DNA of 24,535 nucleotides from positions 1-24,535 of IMG/VR virus record IMGVR_UViG_3300010883_018845; one strand, given 5' to 3'. The notes below the pieces were generated by a model. The model saw only the letters and a list, made by a program, of their open reading frames with translations, had not been told where the DNA came from and ran no database searches. This stretch comes from a virus. This document shows, one piece after another, positions 15,441 to 22,563 of this stretch. The translations under genes and the position numbers were made by a program. Each line of letters begins with the position of its first letter. The stretch's first letter is position 1.

Positions 15441-16674
15441 GGATTATATCTCTCCATTGAGCTTTAATATTATTTACTGCAGTTCTTTCCTTTACAATTA
15501 GACCGCCCATTTTTGCCCCCGATTTCCAGTGATCGTAGTTATTTTTGACTTCGTTCATGCACTCTATTACAGACTCCATTACTGGTTCGTATTGCATACC
15601 GGTAGCTGCTCCCACGTCTGCGTTACCTGAATAAGAAGCATTGTTCGTTTCTTTACACTCGACCCATAAAATACCTGGCACATCGAGTAGGTCTAAGTGA
15701 CTTGTATTTTTACTTAAAATAACAGGAGTGCCTTGCATTAAAGCTTGGCGTGGTGTTATACTATAAGATTCTCCAGCGGAGATAAAAACGTAGCAATTTA
15801 GCGAGTCCCACCACTGTGCGAAGTCGTGATCAGTTAAAGTTTGATTGTTAAAATCGACTTGGGCGCCAAACTGGCTATATATAGTCTTAAAGGTTAATAA
15901 CATGTCCGCGGTATTAGCCTGACGTCTCGAGTGTATTTTTAATAAATCAGTTTTCGTCTTACACTTATTAAATGCTTCCATTAGGATATCTACTTTTTTA
16001 CGTTCCCAAAGACCTCCAGAAAAACCAAATACAAATTGGTCTTTACTACCCGTTGCTGATTGTGTATAATAATTTGCATAATGCTCCACTTTTTTAATTA
16101 CGGTTTGGGGATAGGCTGCCATTAAGGAATGTTGTAACCACGTATTAGAAACTACTACTTTATCATACAGCTCCATAAAAGGTTTTAAGGAGGCAAAACT
16201 TGCTTGTTCCCACATGAGATAAAGAATTAGTTTCGCATTGAGAGATTTTTTATATTTAAAAAAATCTAAAACATTATTGTCATACTCCCTGGGTAGGGGC
16301 CCACAAAAGCCACCCACATTAAGGACTACACCATCTTTGTATGGCAGTGGATCTTCTATATGTAAATTTTCTTTTAAACGAAATTTATTAATCCATTCAA
16401 AATCTTTCAGCCAGGGATCCGCATGCACTGGAGCTAGACTGGCCACCTCTTCTAGAAAGCCGTGCATAAACGGTTTACGATCAGGCGGGCAAGCAAAGGA
16501 AACATTTTTATATTCAGAAAATATGTTGTCGTATAGATTTGGTAGGTGAGCGCCAATTCCATCCGCTCTTCGAACAAATCCGCGGAGGATAATAGATGGA
16601 TCTGAATACTTTTCTTTAGCAGGGGATATTTTTATCCGCGATAAATGCCCCTCTAATTCAATTGGTGTCATCAT
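15433..16674 (-). CDS. Glycosyltransferase family 4-like (GT-B fold)
   Basis: A 413-aa GT-B enzyme. The C-terminal donor domain is clear: FVFGFSGGLWERKKVDILMEA (start about 214), CYVFISAGESYSITPRQALM (about 294-313), then QGTPVILS, the latter being the E-x(7)-E-like region where nucleotide sugar binds (here the second acidic residue is replaced). The N-terminal half contains GIGAHLPNLYDN, an acceptor-domain glycine loop. It is the first gene of the glycan block, starting at a double ATG about 25 bp after a hairpin. It is coupled by an 8-bp overlap to the next glycosyltransferase. It may glycosylate virion proteins or host surface sugars; choosing between them needs data beyond this sequence. 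Trp codons are TGG only. Confidence 0.88.
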   Translation of the reverse strand: MMTPIELEGHLSRIKISPAKEKYSDPSIILRGFVRRADGIGAHLPNLYDNIFSEYKNVSFACPPDRKPFMHGFLEEVASLAPVHADPWLKDFEWINKFRLKENLHIEDPLPYKDGVVLNVGGFCGPLPREYDNNVLDFFKYKKSLNAKLILYLMWEQASFASLKPFMELYDKVVVSNTWLQHSLMAAYPQTVIKKVEHYANYYTQSATGSKDQFVFGFSGGLWERKKVDILMEAFNKCKTKTDLLKIHSRRQANTADMLLTFKTIYSQFGAQVDFNNQTLTDHDFAQWWDSLNCYVFISAGESYSITPRQALMQGTPVILSKNTSHLDLLDVPGILWVECKETNNASYSGNADVGAATGMQYEPVMESVIECMNEVKNNYDHWKSGAKMGGLIVKERTAVNNIKAQWRDIIHG

Positions 16675-16697
16675 ATATATTATTTGCCCTTAATAAA

Positions 16698-16729
16698 TTA
16701 GGGAGGCTGTTGATATCTAGCCTCCCTAA
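16698..16729 (-). terminator. Terminator-like hairpin after the DUF669 gene
   Basis: TTAGGGAGGCT (16698-16708) pairs with AGCCTCCCTAA (16719-16729) across a 10-nt loop, a perfect GC-containing 11-bp stem. On the minus strand it follows the TAA of the DUF669 gene by about 12 bp and is followed by TTTATTAAG, a short imperfect U-tract. It separates the recombination genes from the glycan block and probably attenuates read-through. Confidence 0.65.
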
Positions 16730-16741
16730 TAAGTTATTTAA

Positions 16742-17191
16742 TTAAGCGAATAGTTTCGCAGATTTATCATCTGTTACTGTAGTGGCAGTTGTAGTACTTG
16801 AATTATCAAGTCCAGAGAACCTGCTCATTACATTGACAGCATTACCTTGATTATTATTTTTAATCTCCACATAGGTACTTGCTGTTAGTCCTACCATTTG
16901 GCCTGCCACTTCTGTTTCATCTATATCATCTGAATCAACAGCCTTGCTACCAGCTGCTTTTAGAAAGTTATATAGATAAACATATGCTTTAGGTGTTAAG
17001 GTAAAATTATTCCATAACTTACGGCCTTTATATTGACCTTCAGTTACTGCAAATTGTGCGCTTATCATTTGTGTTCCTGTAGAGGCTGTTCTAAGTTCAG
17101 CTTTTTCTACAACAACGTTATATCTATCTTCAGGTAAAGCCTCAAAACTTCCGCCCGAGTTTTCACCTATATCTTTAAAGTTAATTCCCAT
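16742..17191 (-). CDS. DUF669-family phage single-stranded-DNA-binding-type protein
   Basis: A 149-aa protein of the family usually found next to Sak4/ERF recombination genes in phages. Its N-terminus SFEALPEDRYNVVVEKAELR (about 15-34) followed by TASTGTQMISAQFAVTEG and YKGRKLWNNFTL (about 53-64) fits the family pattern (sfe.lP.G.Y.v.ve.aE...tksG...l...f.v.eG.ykGRklf..f). The C-terminal tail is low in complexity (Ser/Thr) and acidic, as in single-strand-binding proteins that recruit partners by an acidic tip. It follows the Sak4-like ATPase by about 20 bp and ends at a hairpin. The ATG is preceded by AACCAGGAACA. A role in ssDNA binding during recombination is from family context. Confidence 0.85.
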   Translation of the reverse strand: MGINFKDIGENSGGSFEALPEDRYNVVVEKAELRTASTGTQMISAQFAVTEGQYKGRKLWNNFTLTPKAYVYLYNFLKAAGSKAVDSDDIDETEVAGQMVGLTASTYVEIKNNNQGNAVNVMSRFSGLDNSSTTTATTVTDDKSAKLFA

Positions 17192-17211
17192 TTTATTGTT
17201 CCTGGTTGGTG

Positions 17212-18132
17212 TTATGTATTATTTAAGTCGCGGATAAAAAGCCCTGCTTCATCATCCTTTAAATCTAAGAAACTATCTACAAGATAGTCGCTTTTAAGTT
17301 TAGTCATTACATGCTCTTCACCTAACTTAGCTACGAGGCCAGATAATTTTTGTAATGATGTATCAGTTATACCTGCGGTACGAAGTGTTTTACCATTAAA
17401 AACCACGTCAGTTGTTCTATGTGATAGGCCGTCAAGAGCCTCTTGTTGGTTAAATACTACAGGCTCTCGTTCTAAGCCTTCTATCCCTAAATGTTTGACC
17501 ATTTCTTGATACTCAAAGTCAAATTCAGGAGGTAAAGAATTTGTGCGATCTTTATGAGTAATGGCTTTGCGCACACCTTCACTATCTTTGATTAACTCTA
17601 ATACTGTGTCAAACATATAAGGTAGGCCTTTAGGCCCATCTGGTTGTGTACCAATAACTTGCATAAATTCAGATTTATCTGTACTGTATAATAACTTTGA
17701 CTTAGCAGTTACGATAATGTTTAAATCTAAAGCTAATAGTTTGTGTACAATACCACGTACTTCTGCATTCATTGTTTTGTAATCGATCGGTTGAATTACA
17801 TAGGCCGGATTGCCGGTTTTAACTTTCATACGACTTAATTGAATATCTTGAATTTTATCCCAAATATTAGAGAAAGAATCAATTATTAATGTTTTAAAGT
17901 CTGCAGGATCTTTTAGTAGTTCATCTAACGCTTGATGAATTCTTTTTGGTTCTGCTGTATCAAGTCGTTGAAATGTAAATTTGTCACCATAATGTTCCGA
18001 GCCTCGTTCTGTATCTATTATGGCCGGATTTGGAAAGTGTAAACTGGTGACAGTTTTACCAGTCCCGGTATCGCCATAAATGTACATCTTTAATCGTGTG
18101 CCTTTCGAGGCGGCTTGTTCAAATAAGCTCAT
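17212..18132 (-). CDS. Sak4-like RecA-fold ATPase (AAA_24), single-strand annealing/recombination
   Basis: A 306-aa ATPase acting in phage recombination and replication-fork repair together with an SSB-like partner, which is encoded just downstream. The Walker A motif is YIYGDTGTGKTVTSL (about 18-32) and Walker B is LIIDSFSNIWD (about 94-104). MSTQPDGPKG-type residues near 170 (VIGTQPDGPKGLPYM) are typical of this group. The C-terminal 90 residues are less conserved. Its ATG lies 18 bp after the exonuclease stop, with AATCAAGGT as the ribosome-binding signal. Trp codons are TGG only, although the gene immediately upstream uses TGA for Trp. Confidence 0.92.
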   Translation of the reverse strand: MSLFEQAASKGTRLKMYIYGDTGTGKTVTSLHFPNPAIIDTERGSEHYGDKFTFQRLDTAEPKRIHQALDELLKDPADFKTLIIDSFSNIWDKIQDIQLSRMKVKTGNPAYVIQPIDYKTMNAEVRGIVHKLLALDLNIIVTAKSKLLYSTDKSEFMQVIGTQPDGPKGLPYMFDTVLELIKDSEGVRKAITHKDRTNSLPPEFDFEYQEMVKHLGIEGLEREPVVFNQQEALDGLSHRTTDVVFNGKTLRTAGITDTSLQKLSGLVAKLGEEHVMTKLKSDYLVDSFLDLKDDEAGLFIRDLNNT

Positions 18133-18150
18133 ATATTTTAAGTACCTTGA

Positions 18151-18804
18151 TTAGTGTTTAATATATTGTGTTAATAATTTATAGATTTCATAAGTAGAGT
18201 CTACATCTTTTAAGCAGTACTCTGCTATTGCATCAATTTTTCCAGCATGATAATAAGCTTCCACATCTTGTGCTTTTACTTCACCAGTTTTAGGTGAAGG
18301 AACTTTAAATAAATCACATGCTAGATCTAAGGATACAACATTAAATCGGTCCCAGTCTGCAAGGATCATCTGCACATCAAAATGAGGATATTTTTGAAAT
18401 CGTCTTAATTCTAAAAAGTCCTTACTTGTAGCTTTTATACCATGTTTTATAGAGCGTTTGATGATTCATGGTACATCAAAACCGAGTCCATTGTAATGTA
18501 CATATTTTCCGCTGTGCTTTGAGGCAATGCCTCACCAACGTGTTAATATATCTTGCTCTGAACCGGTCAGTGCTACAGAATCAAACTTTCCTGTATTAAG
18601 AACCTTTTTAATACCAATACAAACAATTTCACCAAGAAACGGTGAGGTTCCCATTGTACGTCGTCGTGTCTCATCGTAATCGTCATGCTCTAAGTAATTA
18701 GTGCCGATAAGGCGTGTTAGTTTGTTATGGAGATAAGCTGCTTGTGAATCGGTAAGAGGGTCTTTTTGGGGGATGGTTTCTATATCAAAAACAATAATGT
18801 CCAC
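18151..18804 (-). CDS. PolB-like 3'-5' exonuclease, DnaQ fold (TGA read as Trp)
   Basis: A 217-aa nuclease of the DEDDy group related to the exonuclease domain of family B polymerases. The motifs are in order: IIVFDIETIP (Exo I, D-x-E, about 3-12), YNGLGFDVPW (Exo II, N-x-x-x-F-D, about 104-113) and EYCLKDVDSTYE (Exo III, about 191-202). Two in-frame TGA codons encode Trp: 18532-18534 (TRWWGIA) and 18466-18468 (DVPWII). Two Trp are TGG. Read with the standard code it falls into two halves separated by 150 bp, and Exo II lies in the gap, so recoding restores the active site. It is followed directly by the Sak4-like gene. A role in processing recombination intermediates is from context. Confidence 0.93.
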
Positions 18805-18871
18805 ATTAGTTTTCTGGTTTAAAGTTATTATTATTATACTTTAATATAGACAATTTTAATTCCGTAAGCAA

Positions 18872-19639
18872 CTAAATAATTTGTAATTCGTTGCACGGCG
18901 CCGTATAAATGTTACTGTATTCCTTGTTTGGAAATTTAGTGTAGAATGCACTTTTAACTAATTCAGGTGTATTTGTTCTTTCACTTAAATGTCCAAAAAT
19001 AATCCACTGTGTTTTAGTAAAATTTTCTTTAACTACCTCATCAATAAATTGCATAGTTTGATCATTAGATAGATGGCCAAACGGGCTCATGATTCTATTT
19101 TTTAATATATCATCATATTGCTCATTATTCTGTAGCATTGTAATATCATGAGCTGCCTCAATAAAATATGCGTCACAATCAGTTAAGGTTTCTTTCATAA
19201 GTTTAGTAAAACTTCCAGTATCAGTTAGGTAGCCAAAACGCTTACCTGTGGAAAGCTCTTTAACAATATAACCCATACCGCCATTCTTCGAGTCATGGCG
19301 TGTTGAAAAGGCTGAGATTCTAAAATCTTTTATTGTTACAGCTTGTCCTCCTTCAAATTCATTTATATAATCTTCACATTGTTTGAAGATTCTTTCCGTT
19401 AATGGTTCATAAGATTTCTTATGTATGTAAATTGGTACTTTTAATTTTCGGCATAAAACACCGGCTCCAGCAACATGATCACTGTGTTCGTGACTACAAA
19501 AAATAGCATCAATTGGAAATTCATCGTTAGAGAAAATCCGCTTCATACTTACACCGCAATCGAGTAATATACTTGTTGTATCATTATATACCCGTGTACA
19601 GTTACCAGAGCTACTACTATAAAGAGAATGTATGTACAT
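18872..19639 (-). CDS. Metallo-beta-lactamase-fold nuclease, YycJ/WalJ-like
   Basis: A 255-aa MBL hydrolase. The N-terminus YSSSSGNCTRVY and ILLDCGVSMKRI is the WalJ/YycJ pattern, followed by the metal-binding CSHEHSDHVAGAG (H-x-H-x-D-H, about 49-61), RHDSKNGGMGY, YLTDTGS (Asp ligand, about 135) and FGHLS (His, late). WalJ-type enzymes act as DNA exonucleases in repair and recombination; that role is supported by neighbouring nucleases and the Sak4 ATPase. It starts at TAATG over the end of the membrane-anchored nuclease gene and ends at TAG. Confidence 0.9.
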   Translation of the reverse strand: MYIHSLYSSSSGNCTRVYNDTTSILLDCGVSMKRIFSNDEFPIDAIFCSHEHSDHVAGAGVLCRKLKVPIYIHKKSYEPLTERIFKQCEDYINEFEGGQAVTIKDFRISAFSTRHDSKNGGMGYIVKELSTGKRFGYLTDTGSFTKLMKETLTDCDAYFIEAAHDITMLQNNEQYDDILKNRIMSPFGHLSNDQTMQFIDEVVKENFTKTQWIIFGHLSERTNTPELVKSAFYTKFPNKEYSNIYTAPCNELQII

Positions 19640-20010
19640 TAATTAATCCTTATTTCCTCCCATTTTACATTTTTTTGTTTTACAGCTTCTTTTATACGTT
19701 TTTGTTTTTTAGTTAGCCTAGCTTTACCAGTTTTAACTTCAATAAAGGTTATTTCGTCTTTACCAAAAATAATATAATCGATTGGGTTGCCACAAAATAA
19801 TGCGTCTTTGGGGTTATGGTTAAAATACTTTAAAAAGGGCACTAATTTTTCAGCTATTTGCCCAGTTATTATTTCACTACTTTTCTTTTGAGACAGAAGT
19901 GTTGAATATTGTTCTGCTAATTGATGACATTCCTTCTGTATTTTTTTATAGCGTTTAAAATAGAAAGCATATGGAACAGCTAAGAAAAGCAATATTACGA
20001 GGTAGTCCAT
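19639..20010 (-). CDS. Membrane-anchored Holliday-junction-resolvase-like endonuclease
   Basis: A 123-aa protein with one N-terminal hydrophobic segment (YLVILLFLAVPYAFYF, about 3-18), a charged helical linker and a compact restriction-like nuclease domain: GQIAEKLVPF (Glu), GNPIDYIIFGKDE (Asp about 79) and TFIEVKTGKARLTKKQ (E-x-K about 91-93). This is the Endonuc_Holl type, a Holliday junction resolvase-related family that includes membrane-tethered members. Together with RecU it gives this phage two junction-resolvase-type nucleases. It overlaps the MBL gene by TAATG and starts 2 bp after the CCA-enzyme homologue. Confidence 0.85.
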   Translation of the reverse strand: MDYLVILLFLAVPYAFYFKRYKKIQKECHQLAEQYSTLLSQKKSSEIITGQIAEKLVPFLKYFNHNPKDALFCGNPIDYIIFGKDEITFIEVKTGKARLTKKQKRIKEAVKQKNVKWEEIRIN

Positions 20011-20012
20011 AA

Positions 20013-21488
20013 TTAAGTTTGATTTTTAATTGTATCGCAAAGAAATTGACAATAGACACCACATTTAAGTTTGCCATCATCAAAAATTTCGGAGTCATCT
20101 TTTAATATCCCTGTCCACGTTTTAAAAAGGTGGGCCTTATCGAGAGGACATTTAATTTTATTAACTTCACGAATTGCGCGTTTTAAATTAGTTGTTTTAT
20201 TAGCTAATCGGCCGTACAGTACCTTATTTTCCAAATATTGTTGTACTGGTTCCACAGCTTCATGTGGATTGTCAGTAGAATAACGAATATAGTTATGGAT
20301 TGCAGACTCTGATAATACGAGTTTAAATTGCGTAGGGGAAATTTTGACTAACTCTTTATTAATACGGCTACGAAACGCATGTACTTTTGCCATGGAGATA
20401 TCTTTACGACCTGTCCCATGGCGATCTGCAATCCGTAGATCAATTAAATCATGAATATTCTTAGGCCCAACTCGTTCGATTAATTTTCGAATATTTTTAA
20501 TAGGAACCTTTGCATAAGCATCAAATAAATGATTTCGGACGAGTAAGGAGACTTTCTGACTTAGTTGTTTAGGAAAACCCCACCTAAATAAAATTCGTTC
20601 AGATAACATAGCTCCTACAATTTCATGACTATAAAAATGCATGCCTGTTTCTGTGTGAATTTGTGTATGAGGTTTAGCAATATCATGAAGCAGGGCCGCA
20701 AGTCGAATAACAACACTATTTGTTTGGCCAATTTTAACACTGTCTAATGCGTACATAATGTGTTGATAAAGATCGAGATTGGCACGTTTATTGGATTGTG
20801 GAATCCCTACACAGAGCATTAGTTCTGGAAATAAGCTATCAAGTAATTTAGTTGAACGTAAGATATTAAAGACCCTACTGGGCACTTGACATTCTCCGAA
20901 CACTTTAATAAACTCTTGGCGAATTTGACTCGTATGAGCCATTGTAATTTTTAAATAGAATTTTTTAATTGACTCATGTGTATCTGCAGCTAATTTCCAA
21001 CCTTCTCCCAAGGTTCCTACTAATACAGGACCGCTAAATAAGCGAACTTTAGACTCAAGAAGACTTGATTCGCCATTAATTAAACGAATTATTTTGTTAT
21101 CTATATCTTGCTTTGCATTATAGAAATTTAACCAAGTATTTTTGATTGGGTTATAATACAGAGCTTGTATAGTATATCCTCGATGTTTGGCATCGGCTTC
21201 AAAGGAAAGAGTAGAACTGTAACTACAATACGTATGATCTAATTTTATAATTTGCAATGGGCGAATAATAAAAATATTACTTCTGTAGTGTATTTTAAAA
21301 GTACTGTTATGTGGGTCTGTAGAAACCACAAATTCTTTAAACTGTGCCTGTAGTTCAGCGAAAGAGGCGGCAACAGCAACACAATGTCTCTTAGGAGACT
21401 TCTTTAAATACATATCCCGTGCAGTTTCATCACTGATATAAGCTTGATAACCGCGGGATTCTATAAGTTTTATAATACTGGCATACAT
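20013..21488 (-). CDS. CCA-adding-enzyme/poly(A)-polymerase homologue with degenerate nucleotidyltransferase site and intact HD domain
   Basis: A 491-aa protein aligned by eye with tRNA nucleotidyltransferases. The head domain is recognisable (ESRGYQAYISDETARDMYL), but the G-G-x-x-R-D loop reads S-D-E-T-A-R-D and the metal-binding D-x-D reads R-H-C, so catalysis of CCA addition is unlikely. RRDFTIN is HRGYTIQ. The C-terminal HD domain looks complete: DLYQHIMYALD (His), AALLHDIAKP (H-D), FYSHEIVGA (His) and IADRHGTG (Asp), consistent with a metal-dependent phosphohydrolase. I chose the ATG at 21488, preceded by GAGGATATATAAAA, over a TTG ten codons upstream. It is either a pure HD hydrolase on a dead nucleotidyltransferase scaffold or an RNA-binding factor. 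No tRNA is encoded in this window. Confidence 0.82.
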   Translation of the reverse strand: MYASIIKLIESRGYQAYISDETARDMYLKKSPKRHCVAVAASFAELQAQFKEFVVSTDPHNSTFKIHYRSNIFIIRPLQIIKLDHTYCSYSSTLSFEADAKHRGYTIQALYYNPIKNTWLNFYNAKQDIDNKIIRLINGESSLLESKVRLFSGPVLVGTLGEGWKLAADTHESIKKFYLKITMAHTSQIRQEFIKVFGECQVPSRVFNILRSTKLLDSLFPELMLCVGIPQSNKRANLDLYQHIMYALDSVKIGQTNSVVIRLAALLHDIAKPHTQIHTETGMHFYSHEIVGAMLSERILFRWGFPKQLSQKVSLLVRNHLFDAYAKVPIKNIRKLIERVGPKNIHDLIDLRIADRHGTGRKDISMAKVHAFRSRINKELVKISPTQFKLVLSESAIHNYIRYSTDNPHEAVEPVQQYLENKVLYGRLANKTTNLKRAIREVNKIKCPLDKAHLFKTWTGILKDDSEIFDDGKLKCGVYCQFLCDTIKNQT

Positions 21489-21490
21489 TT

Positions 21491-21775
21491 TTATATATCC
21501 TCTAATTTTGCGCCACAATAATCAGTGACCTTGGCAAGGCTCCAAACACGACTTTTAATGATATGAAAATCACATACACATGTACTATAAGTCGTTGGCC
21601 ATCGTTGTTTATTATTGTGATCCGTACGCGCTTGACCTGTCGCTTTGGTGCGAGCATATTCACTCCCCAAGCGACAGTTTCCACGCCGTTGATTACCTTT
21701 GTAGTACCAGTAGAATTTACAATTTCCACAGCTTCGTACTATTCGATAGTTTGTTCTTGTAACTTCGTCTTCCAT
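21491..21775 (-). CDS. Small Cys-rich protein, probable zinc-binding
   Basis: A 94-aa basic protein with CGNCKFYWYY near the N-terminus, NCRLG soon after and TCVCDFH (about 65-71) and one more Cys (DYCGAK). The pattern C-x-x-C ... C ... C-x-C-x-x-H suggests a zinc ribbon or finger, common in small phage proteins of unknown role. I place the start at ATG 21775, overlapping the deformylase stop (TAATG), rather than the GTG at 21787. The TAA is followed 3 bp later by the CCA-enzyme homologue. No function is assigned. Confidence 0.72.
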   Translation of the reverse strand: MEDEVTRTNYRIVRSCGNCKFYWYYKGNQRRGNCRLGSEYARTKATGQARTDHNNKQRWPTTYSTCVCDFHIIKSRVWSLAKVTDYCGAKLEDI

Positions 21776-22326
21776 TATTCTATGCACAGTTTGCCCATAA
21801 GATGATCATATTCATGCTGAACTATTTGTGCATATGGTCCAAGGTGGCCATAGAACTTTGTAGTTTGAGGAATAGAATTACTTAGGGTTTGATAAGTCAG
21901 AGTTACATTAGAGCGCCGCTGTTTCTTTTTCGACGGCACTGTGTGAGTTCTAAGACTAAGACAACCTTCTTCCAGCTTAATACGTTTACCACTCAAGACT
22001 ACATCGGGATTGATAATTTCTTGCCAACTCCAACTTTTATAGTCGTTTGTAGGCCACCGCATAACAAAAACTGCTGGATACACAGATTCCTTTGGCCAAA
22101 GTTGATTAGCTGCTAAGCCCAGACAATTGAAACTTAACGCATTGGCTGCTGCTTTTAAATCTACAATGAACTGCTCAATTTCCGATTCCCAAAGACTTAC
22201 CTTATCAGACGTAATTTGGGTTAACGAGGTTTCTTGTAACTTTGATAATGGAATTACTGGTTGAGCTTTTTCTTTCAGTATTGGAGCGGGATATTGATTT
22301 ATGAGTTCTGAAGTTTTATCCTTCAT
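21775..22326 (-). CDS. def: Peptide deformylase
   Basis: Removes the N-formyl group from nascent proteins. All three active-site motifs are present: CLGLAANQLW (about 79-88), EEGCLSLR (about 120-127, metal Cys) and QHEYDHLMG (about 170-178, two metal His and the catalytic Glu). I prefer ATG 22326 (183 aa) because QYPAPILKEKAQPV then falls near the N-terminus as in the family; the upstream ATG at 22368 would add 14 residues. The gene overlaps the 78-aa upstream gene by 11 bp. There is a loop of about 30 residues between the first helix and the GLAANQ motif. Phage deformylases are known in marine phages, where they help translate phage proteins or keep photosystem proteins active; here the purpose is unknown. 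Confidence 0.93.
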   Translation of the reverse strand: MKDKTSELINQYPAPILKEKAQPVIPLSKLQETSLTQITSDKVSLWESEIEQFIVDLKAAANALSFNCLGLAANQLWPKESVYPAVFVMRWPTNDYKSWSWQEIINPDVVLSGKRIKLEEGCLSLRTHTVPSKKKQRRSNVTLTYQTLSNSIPQTTKFYGHLGPYAQIVQHEYDHLMGKLCIE

Positions 22327-22552
22327 TAACTGCGTCCATAAACAGTTGATACGCGTCATCTGCCCCATCTACTTTTAAATCATTTTCAATAAATGATTTT
22401 CTTTGATCCGGGTCAGTAGGTAAGGTAGTTACTAAACCAGATGCAGTAATAGCAAACTGTGTGCCTGGAGGGTTACACCAAGTTGCTAATGTTTCTTTAC
22501 GTTCTTGTCTTTGTGAGGGTGTTAATCGTTTCCAATTAAAACGTTTTGACAT
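22316..22552 (-). CDS. Hypothetical small protein
   Basis: A 78-aa protein with a basic N-terminal part (SKRFNWKRLTPSQRQERKE) and an acidic C-terminal half (NDLKVDGADDAYQLFMDAV). I do not recognise it. It is likely to be real: it has one of the best ribosome-binding sites in the window (AAGGAGAATCACAATG), lies between the helicase and the deformylase and overlaps the latter by 11 bp. Trp codons are TGG. Confidence 0.75.
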   Translation of the reverse strand: MSKRFNWKRLTPSQRQERKETLATWCNPPGTQFAITASGLVTTLPTDPDQRKSFIENDLKVDGADDAYQLFMDAVNEG

Positions 22553-22563
22553 TGTGATTCTCC

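Noticed and set aside
18805-18871. Leftward promoter with TATAAT at about 18833-18838 before the exonuclease gene
   Set aside because: The -10 is good but no -35 is present at 16-18 bp, and the region is very AT-rich, so chance matches are expected.
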